A stretch of DNA of 64,000 bases from Akkermansia muciniphila (GTDB taxonomy: Bacteria; Verrucomicrobiota; Verrucomicrobiia; Verrucomicrobiales; Akkermansiaceae): the NCBI RefSeq assembly GCF_030848305.1, contig NZ_CP114598.1, forward strand, positions 744,001-808,000. Reading direction: 5' to 3'. Position 1 is the stretch's first letter. Every line of letters begins with the position of its first letter. This document shows, piece after piece, positions 8,188 to 14,211 of this stretch. Position numbers and translations under genes: made by a program. The notes beneath the pieces are model-generated. The model made no database searches, had not been told where the DNA came from, and saw nothing but the letters and a program-made list of their open reading frames with translations.

Positions 8188-9228
8188 ATGAAGAACGAAG
8201 CCATAACAAAGTTAATCAAAGAGTTCAAGTCGCTCTCTGTATCAGAAAGAGAGAAGTTTATTGACTTTGTTACTGCTAATTCATCGCCTTCTGACTTCAA
8301 GTTTATTGTTGATACGAAACTTGCCGATGGTATCGTTTGCCCTCATTGTGGAGCAAAAGGAAAAGGCGTAAGAAAAAGTGGATACCAGAAGAACGGTCGT
8401 CCTCGCTTCTATTGCTTTCATTGTAACAAAAAGTTCTCCATTACCACTAACGGTGTTCTCTACTACTCCAAAAAGGACTTCTCCGTCTGGAAAGAGTTTA
8501 TCTCCTGCTTCCTCCATGGATTCTCTGTTCGTAAGTCCGCTGAAATCTGTGGTATCAACAAGAATACCGCTTTCCTTTGGAGACACAAACTCTGTGATAG
8601 CCTCGTGGGTATTATGGACGGTGTTAGCCTTTCTGGTATCGTTGAAGCCGATGAGACCTACTTCCGTGTGAGTTACAAGGGCAACCGTCAAGCGTTCAAG
8701 AATGGTAGCGTGGATAGAAAGAAGCGTAAGCGTGGTACTTCCATTCTCCACAGGAACAGAAAGCGTGGTTTATCTCGTGAGCAAGTCTGTGTTCCGTGCG
8801 CTATTAACCGTTCTGGTCTGTCCGTTTCCAAGATTAGTGGATTAGGTAAGGCTTCCCATGATGGTATCTCCTCTGTTATCAGCGGTCACATCTCCAAGGG
8901 TTCAATCCTTTGTGCAGATGGTGCTACTGCTTATGATACATTGGCAGCAAACAAGGGTTTGGAGCGTGTGAGTGTGAGTTCCTATGGTCTTTACAACATT
9001 CAGCGTATGAACTCCTATCACAGCCGACTGAAGGGCTTTATTGACCGTTTCAACGGAGTTTCCACAAAACATCTGAATGGCTACTTGGTTTATAACAACT
9101 TCGCCAATCACGCCAAAGAGACTTACACGGAGAAGGTAAGAATTCTTACCAATCACATTTGTTCGGTCAAGTGTTTCACCAAGAGAACAAAAGTGAGTGA
9201 CCGTCCTGTGATTCCTATGGTTGCTTGA
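8188..9228 (+). CDS. IS1595-family (ISXO2-like) transposase of the RM transposon
   Basis: A 346-residue transposase. The N-terminal helical region is followed by a zinc ribbon with C51-x2-C54 and C76-x2-C79, then the ISXO2-like catalytic core. The first acidic residue is D155 (VEADETYF) and the second D244 (CADGATAYD). At the third position, where the sister transposase at 10971 has E254 (NGIESFWALLK), this protein reads MNSYHSRLKGF, so N275 appears to replace Glu. Asn-type variants of the triad are known within IS1595, so the protein may still be active. The perfect target duplication shows that this element has moved. The gene is driven by a perfect consensus promoter and ends before a strong terminator. 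Confidence 0.9.
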   Translation: MKNEAITKLIKEFKSLSVSEREKFIDFVTANSSPSDFKFIVDTKLADGIVCPHCGAKGKGVRKSGYQKNGRPRFYCFHCNKKFSITTNGVLYYSKKDFSVWKEFISCFLHGFSVRKSAEICGINKNTAFLWRHKLCDSLVGIMDGVSLSGIVEADETYFRVSYKGNRQAFKNGSVDRKKRKRGTSILHRNRKRGLSREQVCVPCAINRSGLSVSKISGLGKASHDGISSVISGHISKGSILCADGATAYDTLAANKGLERVSVSSYGLYNIQRMNSYHSRLKGFIDRFNGVSTKHLNGYLVYNNFANHAKETYTEKVRILTNHICSVKCFTKRTKVSDRPVIPMVA

Positions 9229-9249
9229 GAACTACTGTATAATAAGAGT

Positions 9250-9351
9250 ATGAGTTACGATAATAAAGAAGTAATCAAAGAGATAATAAAGAAGCAAATT
9301 CAGAAACAGGAAATGTTCTCTGAGATGGCAACGGTAGCGCGTGATTATTAG
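9250..9351 (+). CDS. Possible 33-residue small protein after the transposase
   Basis: An ATG at 9250, 21 bp after the transposase stop and preceded by AAGAG, opens a 33-codon frame with an amphipathic Lys/Glu/Gln/Ile helix and TAG at 9349. It lies between the transposase and the terminator, so it would be co-transcribed. No family is recognised. Confidence 0.3.
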   Translation: MSYDNKEVIKEIIKKQIQKQEMFSEMATVARDY

Positions 9352-9366
9352 TTAGAGATTAGAATT

Positions 9367-9403
9367 CAGAAAAGTCATTCCCAACCAAGGAATGACTTTT
9401 CTG
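9367..9403 (+). terminator. Terminator of the transposase unit
   Basis: A 15-bp perfect stem (9367-9381 with 9389-9403; arms CAGAAAAGTCATTCC and its complement) with a 7-base loop. The stem contains A and T runs near its base, so it may terminate in either direction. Confidence 0.75.
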
Positions 9404-9427
9404 CTACTTGTATTTGTCTGTTATCTC

Positions 9428-9482
9428 GCACCTAACGCTTGGATTATCTAGTAATCCTGCACCTATTTGGTAGGACAGAGCC
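9428..9482 (-). repeat. Right terminal inverted repeat (55 bp) of the RM transposon
   Basis: The complement of this segment begins GGCTCTGTCCTACC and matches 4966-5020 in an outer 28-base block and an inner CCAAGCGTTAGGTGC block, differing only in the middle stretch. Confidence 0.93.
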
Positions 9483-9490
9483 TAAAAAAA
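9483..9490 (+). repeat. Target-site duplication, right copy (TAAAAAAA)
   Basis: Exact repeat of 4958-4965, directly after the right inverted repeat. Confidence 0.9.
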
Positions 9491-9535
9491 GTTGTTTCTA
9501 CTCCTTCCTAACCTCTCTTTCACCGCCCTCAAAAT

Positions 9536-9652
9536 CTATTCCTCCACGGACAACCCTTCTTTGACGGCCCGCTTGACCACTTCATTCAGGGTAGAATTTT
9601 TCATTCGAACGGCGATTTGAGATTCCAATTCCGAAGGATAATCCGCACTCAT
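9536..9652 (-). pseudogene. Fragment paralogous to the C-terminal part of the HTH regulator
   Basis: A 38-residue frame (ATG at 9652, TAG at 9536) containing SQIAVRMKNSTLNEVVKRAV and ending LSVEE. It lines up with SQLSVPIPNKILNLAVRAAV and MSVEE in the adjacent HTH protein (9727-10083). The HTH half is missing and no ribosome site is seen. I read it as the leftover of a tandem duplicate. A free-standing ribbon-helix-helix-like peptide is an alternative. Confidence 0.45.
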
Positions 9653-9726
9653 TAGATGGCACAAGGAGTCCTAAATGTTGAAAGCCCCTAGATACCTAGA
9701 TAGCTATCATTTTCAAGCCTTTCTTT

Positions 9727-10083
9727 CTAGTTACACTTATTCTCTTCCACAATTCTCTTCGCCGCCCCTTCTGTGGCCCACACCACAAATTCCTCAACAC
9801 TCATGTCTTTCTGAACCGCCGCCCGAACGGCCAAATTGAGAATTTTGTTAGGGATAGGAACGCTCAGTTGAGAAACAAAGTCATTGTTGGAAGCAGGTTC
9901 CCGTCCTTTCATATAGCGGGAAATCAGAATCTGGACGTGTTTCGGAATACTGCCCTTGGAGAAATAGTTATCAATGGTGCTTCTGGCTAGACCTAGGGAG
10001 GAAGCGAGTTCGGTGCGAGACACTTTGTTCTCTTCTAACCACCTTCCCAAAGTCTGAATATCCAGCGGGCGTTTCTCGTCCAT
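9727..10083 (-). CDS. HTH DNA-binding regulator
   Basis: A 118-residue protein. Residues about 8-58 form a helix-turn-helix of XRE/Cro type (LGRWLEENKVSRTELASSLG, then LARSTIDNYF). The C-terminal half (about 70-118) is a short strand-helix-helix segment like that of small regulators, ending EENKCN. It is divergent from the beta-barrel gene. The 160-bp space between them holds three similar palindromic sites, two of them over the -10 regions of back-to-back promoters and one over this gene's own ribosome site region. The obvious model is autorepression plus control of the neighbour; this is inferred from layout. Confidence 0.75.
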   Translation of the reverse strand: MDEKRPLDIQTLGRWLEENKVSRTELASSLGLARSTIDNYFSKGSIPKHVQILISRYMKGREPASNNDFVSQLSVPIPNKILNLAVRAAVQKDMSVEEFVVWATEGAAKRIVEENKCN

Positions 10084-10095
10084 GCGGGTAATTTT

Positions 10096-10205
10096 CTCCT
10101 ATCAGGAGGGCAAATGGAAGAATCCGGGTTATTTATGATTGACAAAATCCTATTAGGATAATAACAGCTCTTTTATTGGACAATATTATATCTCATTAGG
10201 ATAAT
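10096..10205. promoter_or_regulatory. Divergent promoters with three ATCCTATTAGGAT-like operators
   Basis: Sites: CTCCTATCAGGAG (10096-10108), ATCCTATTAGGAT (10147-10159, perfect palindrome around one base) and ATCTCATTAGGAT (10190-10202, 11 of 13 identical). Promoter for the beta-barrel gene: TTGGAC (10176-10181), 18 bases, GATAAT (10200-10205). Promoter for the regulator on the minus strand: TTGTCC (10183-10178), 17 bases, TATCCT (10160-10155). The two -35 boxes overlap and each -10 overlaps one operator. The first site lies next to the regulator's ribosome site. Confidence 0.6.
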
Positions 10206-10244
10206 TCTTTGTCCTCTCTAAGAAATCCAAAACCTAAAAACATC

Positions 10245-10868
10245 ATGAACACGAAAACCATCATCACCAGTTTGGGGCTTATGGGCCTCTCATGTACCGC
10301 ACAGGCCGCCTCTAGTGACCCTTGGAACTATTATAGAATGGGAGGGAATTATAGTTCCGCATATTCAACACGGTATGATTCCAATTTTGGAATGAGCATT
10401 AGAGGAATGTACGGATTCCATTCGGGGAATGATTATGGAATAGATATGCCAGACCTGTACGGTGCCCAATTAGGACTTCACGCTAACATTCCAGCGGGTT
10501 CTGTTTTCCATGAATTATCTTTCAATCTCGGCGCGCTTACAGGTTCTAAAACCTACGAAGGGGAGTTGAAATGGAAACAACAGGTATTCCCATTTACCGC
10601 TGGATATTCTTTTAATGTCCCCTTATCTGATTCTGCCACTTTCTATTTAGGCGGCAAAATAGGCCTTCATTATTATAAACAGGAACTCTCTGGAGGTGGA
10701 GGAAAAGTATCTGAGTCTGATTCTAGTGGAACTTACTCGGCATTAATCGGTTTCAAATTTGCTGTTACAGAAAAAACAGACATCGTTATTGGATATGAAA
10801 TAACGAAATACTGGTCAGATGTTGACCCATACCACTTTATCACAGTTGGCTTTAGCTGGTCATTCTAA
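10245..10868 (+). CDS. Secreted outer-membrane beta-barrel protein
   Basis: A 207-residue protein starting at the ATG at 10245 (MNTKTIITSLGLMGLSCTAQA), which gives a classic signal peptide cut after AQA; an upstream in-frame start at 10209 would spoil it. The mature part is rich in Gly, Tyr and Ser with alternating hydrophobic strands. It ends in a terminal aromatic strand (ITVGFSWSF), the signal recognised by BAM for outer-membrane insertion. Eight strands would fit the size. No specific family is recognised; small porin, Ail/OmpX-like adhesin or phage-exclusion barrel are all possible. It is divergently controlled with the HTH gene and followed by a terminator. Confidence 0.7.
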   Translation: MNTKTIITSLGLMGLSCTAQAASSDPWNYYRMGGNYSSAYSTRYDSNFGMSIRGMYGFHSGNDYGIDMPDLYGAQLGLHANIPAGSVFHELSFNLGALTGSKTYEGELKWKQQVFPFTAGYSFNVPLSDSATFYLGGKIGLHYYKQELSGGGGKVSESDSSGTYSALIGFKFAVTEKTDIVIGYEITKYWSDVDPYHFITVGFSWSF

Positions 10869-10939
10869 CTTTCGGCGGTGAATTAACTGGCCTCCTTCCT
10901 TTCGGAGAAGGGGGCGATTCTTTGATTTGCATGACTTAG

Positions 10940-10971
10940 GCCGTCATCTTGTTTGCAGGGTGGCGGCTTTT
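10940..10971 (+). terminator. Terminator of the beta-barrel gene
   Basis: A 9-bp stem with two G-U pairs (GCCGTCATC 10940-10948 with GGTGGCGGC 10959-10967), a 10-base loop, followed by TTTTCATTT. It reaches the last codon of the convergent transposase gene. A second weaker hairpin lies at 10891-10914. Confidence 0.6.
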
Positions 10972-11888
10972 CATTTCCAGCATAAGCCCATCAAAACTTC
11001 AAAAGCTTCATTCTCGTTCCTATAACATTGCCTGAAACAGAATTCATCCACATATTTCTGTAGGTGTTTAAGAGAAACATGGTGAAATATCCCATGAATA
11101 CCTCTTTTCAGTAAGGCCCAAAAGCTTTCAATTCCATTAGTGTGAACCCCATTGCCCGCACTAAACATGACATTATGGTCAATCATGATGCGGGTAAGAT
11201 TCTTATTGTTAGGATAGTTCAGAATATTGTAGCCCTTAAACTGGTCAGTCATGACTTTGGTATTAGGTTTGCAAACCTTGCTAAGGACATTGAACAATTG
11301 TTTGCCCGTCAATTGTTTTCCTTCTTCATTCCTATTGGCAACGACGGCATGAACTTTCCCAGTTCCCCTTTCCCTGACTCCAATAACAGGAACTTTAGCC
11401 GTCCCTCTTCCTCTAGGATTTTTCGGCAAGTCGTCATCATCCCCATGTTCATTCTTCTTCCGGGGTTTTCCTCCAACATAGGTTTCATCAATTTCTACAA
11501 TTGCCTCAAAAGTTTCTCCTACCTCTCTTTTTGCCATAGCACTTCTAATTTTGTGCATCATCCTCCAAGCGGTTTTATAAGAAACACCTAACTCCCTTTT
11601 CAATTGCATGGCTGAAATTCCTTTTTTAGACAAACAAACCATATTAATAGCATAAAACCAATGTCTTAAAGGCATTCTTGTTTCCTCAAAAATGGTTCCC
11701 TTGAAAATAGAGAATTCCATCTTACAGTTGTTGCAATAGGCATTGCGGCAATTATAGTGAGCGTGATAAACCTTCTCCGTTTTCCCGCAAAATGGGCAAA
11801 CTATTTTTCCCTCAAACCGTTTTTCAATGAGATATTTTGCCACACTCTCATCATCAGGGAATTTTTCAATGAATTCGCGGTACGTCAT
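10971..11888 (-). CDS. IS1595-family (ISXO2-like) transposase, DDE type
   Basis: A 305-residue transposase with N-terminal zinc ribbon (C31-x2-C34, C52-x2-C55), a helical linker with HTH character (ISAMQLKRELGVSYKTAWRM) and a catalytic core with D134 (VEIDETYVGGK), D215 (VMTDQFKGY) and E254 (TNGIESFWALLKRG). All three catalytic positions are intact. It is clearly a different lineage from the transposase at 8188. Its promoter side faces the right end of the proposed outer element, 75 bp away. The AGGAG ribosome site sits in the arm of a hairpin (11892-11917). Confidence 0.92.
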   Translation of the reverse strand: MTYREFIEKFPDDESVAKYLIEKRFEGKIVCPFCGKTEKVYHAHYNCRNAYCNNCKMEFSIFKGTIFEETRMPLRHWFYAINMVCLSKKGISAMQLKRELGVSYKTAWRMMHKIRSAMAKREVGETFEAIVEIDETYVGGKPRKKNEHGDDDDLPKNPRGRGTAKVPVIGVRERGTGKVHAVVANRNEEGKQLTGKQLFNVLSKVCKPNTKVMTDQFKGYNILNYPNNKNLTRIMIDHNVMFSAGNGVHTNGIESFWALLKRGIHGIFHHVSLKHLQKYVDEFCFRQCYRNENEAFEVLMGLCWK

Positions 11889-11891
11889 GTT

Positions 11892-11917
11892 CTACTCCTT
11901 TCTTTTTCTAGGAGTAG
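11892..11917 (-). promoter_or_regulatory. Hairpin sequestering the transposase ribosome-binding site
   Basis: In the minus-strand transcript, CTACTCCT (11917-11910) pairs perfectly with AGGAGTAG (11899-11892) across a 10-base loop. The second arm contains the AGGAG that serves the ATG at 11888. Such structures protect transposases from being translated from outside read-through. Confidence 0.55.
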
Positions 11918-11931
11918 TGTAATGGATTATG

Positions 11932-11963
11932 GAGGAGTTACAAGATTAAAGTATATAGTTCCG
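11932..11963 (-). repeat. Right terminal inverted repeat of the proposed outer element
   Basis: The complement starts CGGAACTATATAC and contains ATCTTGTAACTCC. It matches 3463-3494 at 24 of 32 positions. It is followed outward by ATTTTTTA (11964-11971), the candidate right duplication. Confidence 0.55.
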
Positions 11964-11971
11964 ATTTTTTA

Positions 11972-12589
11972 TGACCCCGTATGAAATACGGACGCACACT
12001 GTTTCACCGGCTTTAGGAAAATGGTTCTTCTTCTTTCAAACCGTCTCAAACATTTTTGAGACGGAAACCGCAGCCATGTGATACTGGCGCCGTTATGGCT
12101 ATTCATTATTCACTTGCCGCCATCATTCTGACCGGAACATGGCTTCCACGGGAATCGCGGCCACTACATGGATAAGCGCCCCACATCCCAGTACCTGTGC
12201 GCCGGATGGTCTTTCTGCCTGGGAGAAGCAGAGTCAAGGCTTGTCACGACCAGCATGCCGCATTCTCAACCAATGGATACGGAAGCACAGCTAACGTCCA
12301 TTGATTTCAATTTAAGAGAGGTTGGAAAAGACGAGGCGGTATCCAAAACATTATCGGCAAACCGGACAACACCACTTTTACTGGGATTCATCCTTTCCAA
12401 AAATATCATCTTCAAAGAGTTACTTCAAAATCCATTCCACCTGTACGCTGCTCCTCCCGCCTTTGAGGCTATCAGGCAATAAAGTCCGACCTTCTTTCTT
12501 CCATAACGCTCCGCTACGGAAAGAAGCAATTCAATTCCCCCCCCCCGGAAACACCTCCGGGAGGGAAAAACGTATTAGCTGACTTTCCT
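11972..12589. other. Intergenic region without a convincing gene
   Basis: About 620 bp between the transposon end and the sialidase. It holds a perfect 10-bp hairpin (12041-12050 with 12055-12064, CCGTCTCAAA and its complement) without a good T run, and a run of ten C (12537-12546) directly before a CCCGGA/TCCGGG hairpin that may end the sialidase transcript. The open frames here (for example 12168-12482) lack coding character. Confidence 0.5.
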
Positions 12590-13798
12590 CTATTTGAGGA
12601 CAGGAGCTTTTTTGCCGGGAGCCAGCCCCGCATCCTTCCCGTCCGTCAGCCATTCAATGGTAATGGGAACAAACTTCAGCTTTTTAATATGCTCCTGGTT
12701 CTCCTCATAAAGCACCCCGACGACGCCGGGTTCCACCATGGCGAGGCTGGAATAGGCAAAACCTCCCTCGCCCAGCAGTTTCTTCACCGGCCAGGTCTTA
12801 CCGTTGTCATAGCTCATGGCCACCTGTCCCTTAATGCGCCGACCCGCGCTGGGGCCGGAAAACAGGATGCGGCTTTTGCCGCCGTAAACAGGCTGGTTGC
12901 TCAGGGAATACGTCATCAGGGAATTCTGGGTACTGTCGCAGAACAGCTCCGGAGCGTCTTCCACCTGCCCCCAGGTCTCCCCGCCATCCTGGGACCACGC
13001 GATGCGGCGGCATTTGCCGGCGCCCCAATGGCGCGCAACCATCACCACGCCGCCGTTATCCGTTTCCGCAATGGACGTCTCATTCACCATGCCTTTCATA
13101 TTGGGAGTCGGCTGGCTCAGCTTCCAGCTCTTGCCGCCGTCATCGCTGTAAATGCAGGAAATCACCCATTTGCCGAACGGCCCTTCATTCATCGGAATCA
13201 CCAGACGGCCCTTGTGGGCGCCGCTCTTCAGCTGAGTTCCCGCATTCGGGCCGGACGCCATAATATCCACTCCGGAAGGACGCTTGGTCGTCTTCGTAAT
13301 CTCCTGCGGCTTCGTCCAGGAAGAACCTCCGTTCCTGCTCTGAATCATGAAATTGCGGATGCACTTTTCATCATCCCATCCGTCCGGGATATTGGGCTGC
13401 CGCTCCTTGACCCCGGCAGGGTAACGCTGGAACACGACAGTCACGGTCCTGGTTTTGGCGTCATAAACAGGGCACGGATTATTAAATGTGGCGCCATGGG
13501 CCTTGGCAATCGCCCGGGGACGGGACCAGGTCTTCCCGCCATTCTTGCTGACGCTCATGATAATATCGTTCTCCCCCTGGTCGGTATTTTTATACCGCCC
13601 TTCGGCGAATGCCAGGAGCTGGCCCTTGCCGATACTGAGCAGGGCGGGAATGCGGATGGACGCATAGGGATTGCCCTCCCCGGCGCTGAATACGGTCACA
13701 GCCCTGTCCGTAGGGAAACCGGTTTTCTCTTCCTGCCCGAACGCCGGCAATGCCACGGCGCATACGGCACTCATCAAACACTTGAATACGGAATTCAT
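12590..13798 (-). CDS. Secreted exo-sialidase (GH33, BNR/Asp-box)
   Basis: Releases terminal sialic acids from mucin-type glycans. Numbered from the ATG at 13798 the protein has 402 residues, with a signal peptide (MNSVFKCLMSAVCAVALPAFG). The arginine-bearing RIP motif is in SIRIPALL. Five Asp-box repeats follow: SKNGGKTW, SRNGGSSW, SDDGGKSW, SQDGGETW and SYDNGKTW. Near the end, AYSSLAMVEPG and VLYEE supply the conserved region around the catalytic Glu/Tyr. The open frame extends to 13978, but the added residues would bury the signal peptide. The start may also be the adjacent ATG at 13801. It is divergent from the M60 peptidase gene, which fits joint removal of sialic acid caps and cleavage of O-glycosylated mucin. 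The locus resembles Amuc_0625-0627. Confidence 0.92.
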   Translation of the reverse strand: MNSVFKCLMSAVCAVALPAFGQEEKTGFPTDRAVTVFSAGEGNPYASIRIPALLSIGKGQLLAFAEGRYKNTDQGENDIIMSVSKNGGKTWSRPRAIAKAHGATFNNPCPVYDAKTRTVTVVFQRYPAGVKERQPNIPDGWDDEKCIRNFMIQSRNGGSSWTKPQEITKTTKRPSGVDIMASGPNAGTQLKSGAHKGRLVIPMNEGPFGKWVISCIYSDDGGKSWKLSQPTPNMKGMVNETSIAETDNGGVVMVARHWGAGKCRRIAWSQDGGETWGQVEDAPELFCDSTQNSLMTYSLSNQPVYGGKSRILFSGPSAGRRIKGQVAMSYDNGKTWPVKKLLGEGGFAYSSLAMVEPGVVGVLYEENQEHIKKLKFVPITIEWLTDGKDAGLAPGKKAPVLK

Positions 13799-14211
13799 CA
13801 TCCTCTTCACCTTATTCCATTTTCCCCCTCCGTACAACAACCATGTCATGCATGTGCGCCAAGACCAGAGAAAAAGGGACATAAAGAGAAACACGCGGCA
13901 GAAACGCGATACCGCCGCCGGGAAACGCCGGAAGGCTTCGGCCCAAAGCTCAAGCACGGCAGCAGAGAACGTCCTCATCCGGATACGGCAATCCGGAAAA
14001 GCGCCCGCCGGAACCGGGAAATATCCGGAAACGTGAATCGGCTGAAAAAAATCCCTGCCTCAATGCCAAAGCCATTCCACACATCAACCGCCCGTCCTTT
14101 TTCCGGACAAACTGCCTGCCTATTTATTCATCAAGAGAAAAATGGTGAAAGAAGAAGAAAACGGAACCTGTATCTTGTAACATCACGGAACCACCTGCTT
14201 CCCGTACTGTC

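Larger units (their letters stand above)
4966..9482. mobile_element. IS1595-family transposon carrying a BcgI-like restriction-modification system
   Basis: A 4517-bp unit with all expected hallmarks visible: 55-bp terminal inverted repeats starting GGCTCTGTCCTACC, a perfect 8-bp target duplication, and a transposase with zinc ribbon and DDE-type core (8188-9228). Between them lie two cargo genes transcribed away from the transposase: a nuclease-methylase fusion (6162-8018) and a specificity subunit (5095-6165). Both directions start from consensus-perfect sigma70-type promoters in the 170-bp divergent region. The near-intact ends and perfect duplication suggest a recent insertion. It sits inside the proposed outer element, about 100 bp upstream of the small ORF and PLD-like gene, and may have altered their promoter. 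Confidence 0.93.
3463..11963. mobile_element. Proposed outer IS1595-family transposon with cargo, carrying a nested second transposon
   Basis: Seen: the ends are imperfect inverted repeats, 24 of 32 bases matching (3463-3494 against the complement of 11932-11963). Both start with CGGAA and share a TCTTGT core. They are flanked by ATTTTTTG (3455-3462) on the left and ATTTTTTA (11964-11971) on the right, a 7/8 match of the 8-bp length typical of IS1595 targets. Similarity between the ends stops exactly where this duplication starts. An IS1595-family transposase (10971-11888) lies just inside the right end. Without the nested element and its duplication the unit would be about 3976 bp. Cargo: membrane protein, PLD-like protein, HTH regulator and beta-barrel. 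Known: IS1595 transposons can carry passenger genes. Inferred: that this is one unit. It is probably old, given the diverged ends. Confidence 0.55.

Noticed and set aside
10940-10971. A left end for a simple IS around the 10971 transposase (TCATCTTGT resembles the right end's TAATCTTGT)
   Set aside because: The match is short and the segment is better explained as the terminator of the beta-barrel gene; the far end at 3463 matches much longer.
12168-12482. A 104-codon frame upstream of the sialidase
   Set aside because: No ribosome site, no recognisable fold, and residue composition unlike the neighbouring genes.
12537-12546. A C10 tract as a phase-variation switch
   Set aside because: It lies after the sialidase stop and in no gene, so slippage would not alter a protein.
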